Part shown: in pieces, positions 36,201-46,054 of the stretch
How positions within the stretch are numbered: position 1 is the first letter of the stretch
Layout of the letters: each line of letters starts with the position of its first letter
NCBI GenBank assembly: GCA_963664655.2
Contig: OY761554.1
Coordinates: forward strand, 3,844,001 to 3,908,000
Length of the DNA stretch: 64,000 nt
Reading direction: 5' to 3'
Source: Desulfospira sp963664655
Lineage (GTDB): Bacteria; Desulfobacterota; Desulfobacteria; Desulfobacterales; Desulfobacteraceae
Notes under the pieces: generated by a model
Seen by the model: only the letters and a program-made list of their open reading frames with translations
The model's database searches: none
Told to the model about the DNA's origin: nothing
Made by a program: the position numbers and the translations under genes

Positions 36201-39200
36201 AGGGGGCGACGCCATGGGTACGTTTCTTGATTTCGAGGGGGCCATGTTTCAATCCACGCCCCCGTGGGAGGGGGCGACCTGATTGGTGTTAATTTAACGT
36301 GTCAAGTTTATGGTTTCAATCCACGCCCCCGTGGGAGGGGGCGACCCAGACCAGGATCTGGCCCAGCAGCGGATGGGATGTTTCAATCCACGCCCCCGTG
36401 GGAGGGGGCGACAGGTGCTTGGTTTGACATCCAGAATGGTGTTGTTGGTTTCAATCCACGCCCCCGTGGGAGGGGGCGACCGGGCTTTTAGAATTATATT
36501 CTGATACCACAGAGTTTCAATCCACGCCCCCGTGGGAGGGGGCGACGTCATTCACTACCACCCGCCGACCAATACAAGCCGGTTTCAATCCACGCCCCCG
36601 TGGGAGGGGGCGACTTGAAGCAGTTGAAGGCCCTGTACCTCTCCCCAGTTTCAATCCACGCCCCCGTGGGAGGGGGCGACGCTTCTTTTGCGACTGAATA
36701 TAGCGGGCCACTTTTTGTTTCAATCCACGCCCCCGTGGGAGGGGGCGACCACAGCAAGGGAGGCGCTGGTCCCCATGTGGACCGTTTCAATCCACGCCCC
36801 CGTGGGAGGGGGCGACCCGGCACCCCTGATCCTTACCGTCGCCCCTTTGCGTTTCAATCCACGCCCCCGTGGGAGGGGGCGACCAAGATGTTATTAACCG
36901 TTCTGGCTGGTCATACGGTTTCAATCCACGCCCCCGTGGGAGGGGGCGACTTCAAGTGACTTAAAGACGTTAATTAAAATTGCAGTTTCAATCCACGCCC
37001 CCGTGGGAGGGGGCGACTTTAAAAATAAATCAGAGAATAATAAAGATACAGTTTCAATCCACGCCCCCGTGGGAGGGGGCGACAACATTTATTCCAGGCG
37101 GCCCTGGTAATCAGCCAGTTTCAATCCACGCCCCCGTGGGAGGGGGCGACAAGGGGGCTATTTCTGCGCCGGCACTCGGCACAAGTTTCAATCCACGCCC
37201 CCGTGGGAGGGGGCGACCACGTCTTTTTCCCGGCCGTTGGGGATGTGCAGGTTTCAATCCACGCCCCCGTGGGAGGGGGCGACGTTGGCTGCCTCGACGT
37301 ATTTGGCCGTAGACCGTGTTTCAATCCACGCCCCCGTGGGAGGGGGCGACAGACCTTTCTCAAATTTAGAACACTCAAGACCAGTTTCAATCCACGCCCC
37401 CGTGGGAGGGGGCGACGTTGTCCAGTATAGCCAATTGTGCGTTCCTTACCTGTGTTTCAATCCACGCCCCCGTGGGAGGGGGCGACTAAAAAGTAGATGA
37501 CTTGTCGGCGCTACATAACGTTTCAATCCACGCCCCCGTGGGAGGGGGCGACCCGGGGTTACCCCCTCCGTGGTGCAACCATACGAGTTTCAATCCACGC
37601 CCCCGTGGGAGGGGGCGACTATCATCTTTGGTGATAACGGGCCACATTTCTTGGTTTCAATCCACGCCCCCGTGGGAGGGGGCGACGCCGGTGGGCGCGT
37701 AATGCGGCCTCGTGTACGTGTTTCAATCCACGCCCCCGTGGGAGGGGGCGACGTCCGGTGTTCTGCAATCGTCCATATCAAGAAAAAAGTTTCAATCCAC
37801 GCCCCCGTGGGAGGGGGCGACTTTTAATAACTGTATTTTTGTGGCAAATAATGAAACGTTTCAATCCACGCCCCCGTGGGAGGGGGCGACGTTGTCCAGT
37901 ATAGCCAATTGTGCGTTCCTTACCTGTGTTTCAATCCACGCCCCCGTGGGAGGGGGCGACCCAACAACCTCGCCAATGGAAAGGTCTTCACCGGTTTCAA
38001 TCCACGCCCCCGTGGGAGGGGGCGACCCAACAACCTCGCCAATGGAAAGGTCTTCACCGGTTTCAATCCACGCCCCCGTGGGAGGGGGCGACAGGTCCCA
38101 TGGTACAATGCGACGTTGGCATCCAATGTTTCAATCCACGCCCCCGTGGGAGGGGGCGACAAAGAACAACAGATTTAGCGTCGGACTGAGACTTGTTTCA
38201 ATCCACGCCCCCGTGGGAGGGGGCGACACAACTGACCTTATTCGATTACATCAAACAGGAGTTTCAATCCACGCCCCCGTGGGAGGGGGCGACTTGAGAT
38301 TCAGTCAATGATGCTGTATTGGTTAAATGTTTCAATCCACGCCCCCGTGGGAGGGGGCGACCAAATATACTGGACACAATGCTGGGCAAGAGCGCGTTTC
38401 AATCCACGCCCCCGTGGGAGGGGGCGACCGGCTCTTGGCCCTGGGCCTTACCGGATTCTATCTGTTTCAATCCACGCCCCCGTGGGAGGGGGCGACCAAG
38501 GTGGGCCGGGCGATTAAAAGCACTGCCAATGTTTCAATCCACGCCCCCGTGGGAGGGGGCGACAACAGCCACCAGGCAAACAGCTCCTCATGTCCGGGTT
38601 TCAATCCACGCCCCCGTGGGAGGGGGCGACTCTGAGATCGATGACGTGGATCTGTTACGGTATGTTTCAATCCACGCCCCCGTGGGAGGGGGCGACTTTT
38701 AAATGTTGATTCTTCCGATTCGACTGCCGAAGTTTCAATCCACGCCCCCGTGGGAGGGGGCGACTCTGCCGATGTGACATCACTGGAGACAGATGTTGTT
38801 TCAATCCACGCCCCCGTGGGAGGGGGCGACCCATACCCTTTCCCCGTCCGCTCTGGACATCCCGGTTTCAATCCACGCCCCCGTGGGAGGGGGCGACCAC
38901 CCCACGTTTACCGAGCCAAGGCCGATAAACAGTTTCAATCCACGCCCCCGTGGGAGGGGGCGACATTAGGAATGGAATTAGAGGAGGTTTTTAGGTTGTT
39001 TCAATCCACGCCCCCGTGGGAGGGGGCGACCGTTTGCCCGGTTCAGTTTTTCAATCCTTGGCGAAGTTTCAATCCACGCCCCCGTGGGAGGGGGCGACTG
39101 AGGGGCTAAAACCGGTGTTATGCTGTATGCGTGTTTCAATCCACGCCCCCGTGGGAGGGGGCGACACACACTTGAGGATCGTCCGGATGAGTGGAGAAGT

Positions 39201-42200
39201 TTCAATCCACGCCCCCGTGGGAGGGGGCGACATATGCTGCTTTGGCGGCATCGTATTCCGCCATGTTTCAATCCACGCCCCCGTGGGAGGGGGCGACATT
39301 ACTGCGAGGATGCACAGAAAAAACAGCTCATGTTTCAATCCACGCCCCCGTGGGAGGGGGCGACGCCGAGTGCGCCAGGCGGGAAATCATCGGGCTTCTG
39401 TTTCAATCCACGCCCCCGTGGGAGGGGGCGACCCGACAACGGCCATAAAGCACAAGACAACCACCAATGTTTCAATCCACGCCCCCGTGGGAGGGGGCGA
39501 CCTGTGTCACACAGATAAACATCCAGGTCCCGTTTGTTTCAATCCACGCCCCCGTGGGAGGGGGCGACCCTCCCAGATCCCCGGGGCTTTCCCCCGGTAG
39601 CCCAGTTTCAATCCACGCCCCCGTGGGAGGGGGCGACCGGTCCGGGCCGTATCAAACAGCCGGGAATCCTTGTTTCAATCCACGCCCCCGTGGGAGGGGG
39701 CGACCTAAGTATTTAATTTTATTAAAAGGTATATTTAAGTTTCAATCCACGCCCCCGTGGGAGGGGGCGACAAAACTACATTAATCGTATCATCAGGCCA
39801 GTATGTTTCAATCCACGCCCCCGTGGGAGGGGGCGACCAGAGGACCGTGGTTTTATTTTAGGTAAATGCCGAGTTTCAATCCACGCCCCCGTGGGAGGGG
39901 GCGACCCTGGGGGTAGCCGGCTGGTCAACTATTGTTATTGTTTCAATCCACGCCCCCGTGGGAGGGGGCGACCACCCTGTACTAAATCGGCATGGAACAT
40001 GTTGCCTGTTTCAATCCACGCCCCCGTGGGAGGGGGCGACCGGCATTGCCACACTGGCAACCGGGTCCTGGGGGTTTCAATCCACGCCCCCGTGGGAGGG
40101 GGCGACCGGAAATCTGGGATGACCAATGCGCTTAATTTTAGTTTCAATCCACGCCCCCGTGGGAGGGGGCGACACAGCCCCTCGTTATCTCCACCCATTG
40201 GCAGGGGTTTCAATCCACGCCCCCGTGGGAGGGGGCGACAGGTAGTTAACTTTTATATAAAAGGTAAGAAAAAGTTTCAATCCACGCCCCCGTGGGAGGG
40301 GGCGACTACTGGGCAGCCGACATAGAAATCATTACCCCTGTTTCAATCCACGCCCCCGTGGGAGGGGGCGACCCGCCGGGCACCCCTGGCCCGTAGCGGG
40401 TTCCCAGTTTCAATCCACGCCCCCGTGGGAGGGGGCGACCGGGTGGTGGGTTTTTGCTTTGGTTAAATAAAGGTTTCAATCCACGCCCCCGTGGGAGGGG
40501 GCGACTACATAGTGCAGGTAAGTTGCAACGTAGTGGCGGTTTCAATCCACGCCCCCGTGGGAGGGGGCGACCCGGGCAGCAAAGGACAAATATTAACCAC
40601 AGCAGTTTCAATCCACGCCCCCGTGGGAGGGGGCGACAACAGGTATAAAACTGTCCTTAACGTCTGTCACAGTTTCAATCCACGCCCCCGTGGGAGGGGG
40701 CGACCAACGATAAACGACCACAACAGTTTGACTTTGATGTTTCAATCCACGCCCCCGTGGGAGGGGGCGACTCAACCATTATGGTCTGGCCTTCGTTTTG
40801 ATCCTTGTTTCAATCCACGCCCCCGTGGGAGGGGGCGACGACAGGGTAAACCAGTCCCACAGCGACTTGTCGGTTTCAATCCACGCCCCCGTGGGAGGGG
40901 GCGACACGGGTGGAATATGTGCCATATGATTGATTCGTGTTTCAATCCACGCCCCCGTGGGAGGGGGCGACGCCTACAGTGTGGGCCGGTACCGGCAGCT
41001 GGATGTTTCAATCCACGCCCCCGTGGGAGGGGGCGACAGGAATTGATCCGTCAAAAATCGTGTCCTGCCAGTTTCAATCCACGCCCCCGTGGGAGGGGGC
41101 GACCGCACCTTCCGCACCCCCTGCAGATGATCTTACTCAGTTTCAATCCACGCCCCCGTGGGAGGGGGCGACTCCTGAGCGATGCAGGACACACGAACTG
41201 GGGTGATGTTTCAATCCACGCCCCCGTGGGAGGGGGCGACAGGGCAAAGCGGGTCATAACATATTTACAACAGGTTTCAATCCACGCCCCCGTGGGAGGG
41301 GGCGACGGCTCTCCTTATGCGGGCCGGGTCTGGGGGTGTTGTTTCAATCCACGCCCCCGTGGGAGGGGGCGACTGCTGCCATGCGCTAAAACCAATTTTC
41401 CCAAATCGTTTCAATCCACGCCCCCGTGGGAGGGGGCGACTTTGCCGGGCCTCAAGACAAGGGTCACCCCGCTTGTTTCAATCCACGCCCCCGTGGGAGG
41501 GGGCGACCTTGCAAAACGCCTGGTGTGCCGTGCATTTCCCGGTTTCAATCCACGCCCCCGTGGGAGGGGGCGACGTCCTGCCGGAGGCCGGTCCGGATGC
41601 GGACCCGAGTTTCAATCCACGCCCCCGTGGGAGGGGGCGACACAGGGCGTTTTTAACCGGCATTGGCGACGCACAGGTTTCAATCCACGCCCCCGTGGGA
41701 GGGGGCGACTTAACGATTTGCTTTATGCGATAACAGAAAATAAGTTTCAATCCACGCCCCCGTGGGAGGGGGCGACCCCCGTCCCAGGAGATTAGCCCGG
41801 CGGAATCCGGTTTCAATCCACGCCCCCGTGGGAGGGGGCGACAGATGACATGCTGTGCATGGTAATGCCGACGACAGTTTCAATCCACGCCCCCGTGGGA
41901 GGGGGCGACGTCATGGATACGCGGGATTATAAATTTTTGGGGGGTTTCAATCCACGCCCCCGTGGGAGGGGGCGACAGATGACATGCTGTGCATGGTAAT
42001 GCCGACGACAGTTTCAATCCACGCCCCCGTGGGAGGGGGCGACATGGTCAGGGTCGCTTTTTCAACCCGCATTTTTTGTTTCAATCCACGCCCCCGTGGG
42101 AGGGGGCGACCATACCCCCTTAACAGCCGGCCAGACTGCATGGGTTTCAATCCACGCCCCCGTGGGAGGGGGCGACCGGAACGCCATGCACCGCCTCAGC

Positions 42201-43845
42201 CCGGGCAGCAGTTTCAATCCACGCCCCCGTGGGAGGGGGCGACCGCCGGGCACCCCTGGCCCGTAGCGGGTTCCCAGTTTCAATCCACGCCCCCGTGGGA
42301 GGGGGCGACAGTCTGGAGCGGGCGGCGCCCATTCAATAACGGGTTTCAATCCACGCCCCCGTGGGAGGGGGCGACCGTGTGACCGGGTGCAGACAGGGAA
42401 TTTTGTTTTGTTTCAATCCACGCCCCCGTGGGAGGGGGCGACTGTTTAATCATCTTAAATCTCCTTTACAGTTTAGTTTCAATCCACGCCCCCGTGGGAG
42501 GGGGCGACCTGGTCGTCATTGGCATAAGAGACGATGATGGGTTTCAATCCACGCCCCCGTGGGAGGGGGCGACCCTGCAGCACCCCTTTGTAAACCTCAA
42601 ACACGCAGTTTCAATCCACGCCCCCGTGGGAGGGGGCGACAAAGTATATTTACGGTTGACCAATGGACAGCCTTGTTTCAATCCACGCCCCCGTGGGAGG
42701 GGGCGACTCCCGGATCCGCACCGCCCCGTACTCAAACGGCAGGTTTCAATCCACGCCCCCGTGGGAGGGGGCGACTGAGCCATGCAGACAATTTTTATCG
42801 GACCGGCTTGTTTCAATCCACGCCCCCGTGGGAGGGGGCGACTTGACGGAGGGGGGACAGCGCCAGACTCAGAGCAGGTTTCAATCCACGCCCCCGTGGG
42901 AGGGGGCGACAATCAACCGAATCCCGGAGATCCGCATCCTGTCCGTTTCAATCCACGCCCCCGTGGGAGGGGGCGACACGGGCGGCGGGCTTAATGAGGC
43001 TTATGTGGCGCTGTTTCAATCCACGCCCCCGTGGGAGGGGGCGACATGGCAGGATTTGTTTGACGGTATCGATGAGATGTTTCAATCCACGCCCCCGTGG
43101 GAGGGGGCGACTCTGTTATGTCAGGCCGTTTGCGCATACTGCTCCTGTTTCAATCCACGCCCCCGTGGGAGGGGGCGACGTCAGCCCGTAAACCCATGGC
43201 CGCAGCCGGATGGGTTTCAATCCACGCCCCCGTGGGAGGGGGCGACATCCTTTCGGAAATTTCAGCATAGGTCAGCCTGGTTTCAATCCACGCCCCCGTG
43301 GGAGGGGGCGACCATAGTCCTGGACCCGCTTGTCCGTATCCCCGGGTTTCAATCCACGCCCCCGTGGGAGGGGGCGACCCGGGATTGCCTCCTTGACCGA
43401 CCAAGGCGTGGCTGTTTCAATCCACGCCCCCGTGGGAGGGGGCGACTTTGCCTTTTCTACACAGGCCAGCAGGGCCTCCTGTTTCAATCCACGCCCCCGT
43501 GGGAGGGGGCGACTCGCCCTTATCCACGAGCAGCCGGACAATGACGGGTTTCAATCCACGCCCCCGTGGGAGGGGGCGACGGCGGCGGGTGGTCAAGGCG
43601 GCAGAATGGCATGTTTCAATCCACGCCCCCGTGGGAGGGGGCGACCCCCACCGTGGCCACGATCAGGCCGTAACGCCTGTTTCAATCCACGCCCCCGTGG
43701 GAGGGGGCGACGAAATATGAAAAAAAATACCAGGCTTTATACCCAGTTTCAATCCACGCCCCCGTGGGAGGGGGCGACCCCCCATCTTAAGACGTTCCCC
43801 ATTCAGGCCATTGTTTCAATCCACGCCCCCGTGGGAGGGGGCGAC
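33236..43845 (-). CRISPR. Type I-C CRISPR array, 159 repeats and 158 spacers by hand count
   Basis: A 33-bp repeat recurs at ~67-bp intervals from 33236 to 43813 (start positions). On the plus strand it begins GTTTCAATCCACGCC and ends GGGAGGGGGCGAC; on the minus strand, the transcribed one, it ends GTGGATTGAAAC, the usual 3' end of type I-C repeats that becomes the crRNA 5' handle, and contains the CGCCCCC/GGGGGCG stem. I saw no mismatch in any repeat, including the leader-distal one. Spacers are ~33-37 bp. The cas genes and leader are at the right end, so spacers near 43.8 kb are newest and those near 33.2 kb oldest. Exact duplicate spacers: 33335/33402, 34536/34602/34668, 37417/37891, 37961/38027, 41843/41977. 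Confidence 0.99.
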
Positions 43846-44074
43846 TGTCACTGTCTTAACCTCCTATAATTTATCTAAAACGAATTGTCAAAGAGCGATC
43901 CTCCGCCAATTTAAAGCGTTTAGGGGAGAAGTGACCTTGCAATAGCTAAAAATCAATATAATTATGGTTGGTTATGGCAATGCGAACCCCTGAAGATTTG
44001 AACCTGGCAACAACAGATAGGAGGGCATACATTGGCCGTTTTTTAAAATTCAAGCTGGGGGTTCGCAATTTTTT
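43846..44074 (-). promoter_or_regulatory. CRISPR leader with promoter
   Basis: 229 bp between cas2 and the first repeat. On the minus strand TTGACA (43886-43891), 17 bases, TATAGG (43863-43868) point into the array and would start transcription about 10 bases before the first repeat. A 10-bp inverted repeat TGCGAACCCC/GGGGTTCGCA lies at 43981-43990 and 44058-44067; similar GTTCGC motifs occur in type I-C leaders and may mark sites used in spacer integration. The region is A/T-rich and has no gene. Confidence 0.75.
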
Positions 44075-44362
44075 TCACAGGATTAAAGGCCCGTCTAAAT
44101 CGACCGACTTCTTTGCCCCAACATGTTCAACCCGCCTTTTCCAGTTTGATCCAAGAAAATAAAACCGCAGGCTGTCCAATTCCGGGTCTATTTCATCAAT
44201 TAATTTCTGTCTTAGGGCTGTCCACTGGGCCGGATCAACCACACATTCAAAAACAGAGTATTGGACCCGCTGGCCAAAGTTCTGGCAGGCCTTTGCGACC
44301 CGCCTAAGCCTTTTGGGGCCTTGTTCCTGGATGGAGACGTCGTAGCTTATCAGTACAAGCAA
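44075..44362 (-). CDS. cas2: CRISPR-associated endoribonuclease/integration factor Cas2
   Basis: 95 residues, ferredoxin-like Cas2: LVLISYDVSI with the conserved Asp, RRVAKACQNFGQRVQYSVFEC and DSLRFYFLG. It bridges two Cas1 dimers in the spacer-integration complex. It is the last gene of the operon, 14 bp after cas1 and directly before the leader. Confidence 0.97.
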   Translation of the reverse strand: MLVLISYDVSIQEQGPKRLRRVAKACQNFGQRVQYSVFECVVDPAQWTALRQKLIDEIDPELDSLRFYFLGSNWKRRVEHVGAKKSVDLDGPLIL

Positions 44363-44376
44363 AATGCCCTCCTGCT

Positions 44377-45408
44377 TTATTTCCAGATAAATGGGGGATA
44401 TCCATCCAGGTCTCCACGGATAAACCTTGCCAGGAGAAGGGCCTGAATGAAAAAGAGGTTTCCTATTTGAACCTTTTCGTTAAGGAACGGGTGGATAAGG
44501 CTTTCCTGCTTCCTTTTCTGGTAGCTTGTCAGAACGGTTTTGCGGGTGTCGTCATCCATGTGGACTGCCCCGGACTCTCTGGTGATAAACCCTTCGGGCT
44601 TTACCTGGCTTCTATTGATCATTGACAAGACGAGCCTGTCCGCGAGAAACGGCCTGAATTCCTCCATCATGTCAAGGGCCAGGCCCGGCCTTCCGGGGCG
44701 GTCCCGGTGAAGAAATCCCACCGAAGGGTCCAGGCCTACCGACTCCAGAGCCGATCGGACATCATGAACAAGAAGTGTATAAACAAAAGAGAGCAGGCAG
44801 TTTACATGGTCTGTTGGCGGCCTCCTGTTTCTGCCTGAAAAGGAAAAAACTTCTTGTTGCTGGTAAATCAACTGGTCAAAGACAGTGAAATACTGGTGGG
44901 CCGCATCCCCTTCAATGCCCCTTAACCGGTCAAGGTCATTTTGTTCCAATTCTTTTTGGAGATACATCAGCAGCCGGCTGGATACTTTTTTCACGCTGGG
45001 CTGGTCAATTTTCTCCGGATGATCCCGGAGCGATCTTTCAAGCACAGTCCGGCAGTTGGCAATTTTTCCGGCAAGGATAAATCCGGCCATCTGTGCTGAC
45101 ATATCGGAGTTGTCTGCCATTCGGAATTGTTTTCTTCTCAGAAGAACGTTGCCGGATACCGGTCCTTTGACCATGGCCAGAAATCTTCCGTGTTCTGTCA
45201 GAAAGCTTACGGCAACATCCTTTTCGGCGCAAAACCCCATCAAATAAGGGCTGACCCCAACCGAGCCGAAACAGACAATCCCGTTCAGGGTATGGATGGG
45301 GATGCGCATTACGGTTTTTTGTTCAATCCTGACAGCAACCGTTTCCCCGTCTTTTCCCAGATACGCTCCCTGGGTGGTGACAAAAAGGGTATTCAGGTGT
45401 TTTTTCAT
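44377..45408 (-). CDS. cas1: CRISPR integrase Cas1 (type I-C)
   Basis: 343 residues. Metal-binding residues are recognisable in GIEGDAAHQYF (Glu), LLVHDVRSALESVGLDPSVGFLHRDRPGRPGLALDMMEEFRP (His and Asp). It begins NTLFVTTQGAYLGKDGETVAVR, typical of the I-C branch. It catalyses integration of new spacers at the leader end together with Cas2 and Cas4. The ATG is 7 bp after the cas4 stop; the junction contains the 10-base GGATTGAAAC also found at the end of the repeat. Confidence 0.97.
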   Translation of the reverse strand: MKKHLNTLFVTTQGAYLGKDGETVAVRIEQKTVMRIPIHTLNGIVCFGSVGVSPYLMGFCAEKDVAVSFLTEHGRFLAMVKGPVSGNVLLRRKQFRMADNSDMSAQMAGFILAGKIANCRTVLERSLRDHPEKIDQPSVKKVSSRLLMYLQKELEQNDLDRLRGIEGDAAHQYFTVFDQLIYQQQEVFSFSGRNRRPPTDHVNCLLSFVYTLLVHDVRSALESVGLDPSVGFLHRDRPGRPGLALDMMEEFRPFLADRLVLSMINRSQVKPEGFITRESGAVHMDDDTRKTVLTSYQKRKQESLIHPFLNEKVQIGNLFFIQALLLARFIRGDLDGYPPFIWK

Positions 45409-45415
45409 TTGGGTT

Positions 45416-46051
45416 TCAATCCTCCCGAACCATTTTCTTTAGCCAGGATGCCACCGTTCTTTTTTTTTCAATAGATTTTGGAAGGCACAATGACAAAAAT
45501 GAACAGGTATCACATTTTTTGGCGTATTCCGGGGGCGGGGTGATGCCGGATTCGAACATTTCATGAAGTTCTACGGCTGTTTTTACGGTTTTATCCTTTA
45601 GGCCGTCATCAAACATAACATTCAGGCGGCGTCTTGTTTTGCCATAAAAAAGAGCGCCCTCCTCAATGGCAGTATCCAGCATTTCCTCAAGGCATAAGGC
45701 CTGGGCGCACAACTGAACCTTGTCAGACAGGTCTTTTTTGGGTTTCCCCCGTTTGTATTCAACGGGGAAAGGCTTCCATTGCCCTGAAGCGCTTTCCCGG
45801 TGGAACTCAACCACGTCTGCTTTTCCGGTCAGGCCAAGGCGCTGGGACTTCAGTGGCAGGCCGTATTCAACCCTGACCCTTCCCCTGTCCGCCTGATCGC
45901 CCCTGTCCACCCGTTCATGCATAATCCGGCCCTCTGCCGTGAACAGGTTCTCCACCCACAATTGTTCAATGTGAATCAGGGCGCACTGCCGCCTGCAGAA
46001 AAGAAGGTGCTGAAGTGCCGATAAAGCCAGAAACTCATCTTCCCTGTAAAT
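45416..46051 (-). CDS. cas4: Cas4 exonuclease / PAM-trimming factor, probable ATT start
   Basis: 211 residues if translation begins at ATT, 46051. The frame shows ALSALQHLLFCRRQCALIHIEQLWVEN in two joined stretches (46024 down to 45950), the normal Cas4 N-terminus with its first cluster cysteine, then GKADVVEF and VEYKRGK (nuclease core) and CDTCSFLSLC (last three cysteines). No ATG, GTG or TTG lies upstream of 45961 in frame, and a start at TTG 45961 would delete the first cysteine region. GGAG sits eight bases before the ATT, inside the end of fic, and the frame is closed by the fic-overlapping TGA just upstream. Cas4 trims prespacers and selects the PAM end. ATT is a rare start, so a sequencing or natural mutation remains possible. 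Confidence 0.85.
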   Translation of the reverse strand: MYREDEFLALSALQHLLFCRRQCALIHIEQLWVENLFTAEGRIMHERVDRGDQADRGRVRVEYGLPLKSQRLGLTGKADVVEFHRESASGQWKPFPVEYKRGKPKKDLSDKVQLCAQALCLEEMLDTAIEEGALFYGKTRRRLNVMFDDGLKDKTVKTAVELHEMFESGITPPPEYAKKCDTCSFLSLCLPKSIEKKRTVASWLKKMVRED

Positions 46052-46054
46052 TGT

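Noticed and set aside
42443..42475. A spacer whose reverse complement reads AAAGGAGATTTAAGATG, like a ribosome-binding site and start codon
   Set aside because: It most likely copies the start of a foreign gene; it is not a functional gene start within the array.
33236..43845. Plus-strand transcription of the array
   Set aside because: The repeat's minus strand ends ATTGAAAC as in type I-C, and the leader with its promoter and the cas genes lie at the right end, all oriented leftward.
33163..43869. Dozens of long open frames through the array with recurring peptides such as SIHAPVGGGD, FNPRPRGRGR, FQSTPPWEGAT and, on the other strand, PPPTGAWIET
   Set aside because: They are translations of the CRISPR repeat in its frames; the non-repeat parts are spacers with no coding constraint and no ribosome-binding sites.
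45416..45961. A shorter Cas4 starting at TTG 45961
   Set aside because: It would delete the conserved FCRRQC region with the first iron-sulfur cysteine, while the full N-terminus is encoded in frame upstream.
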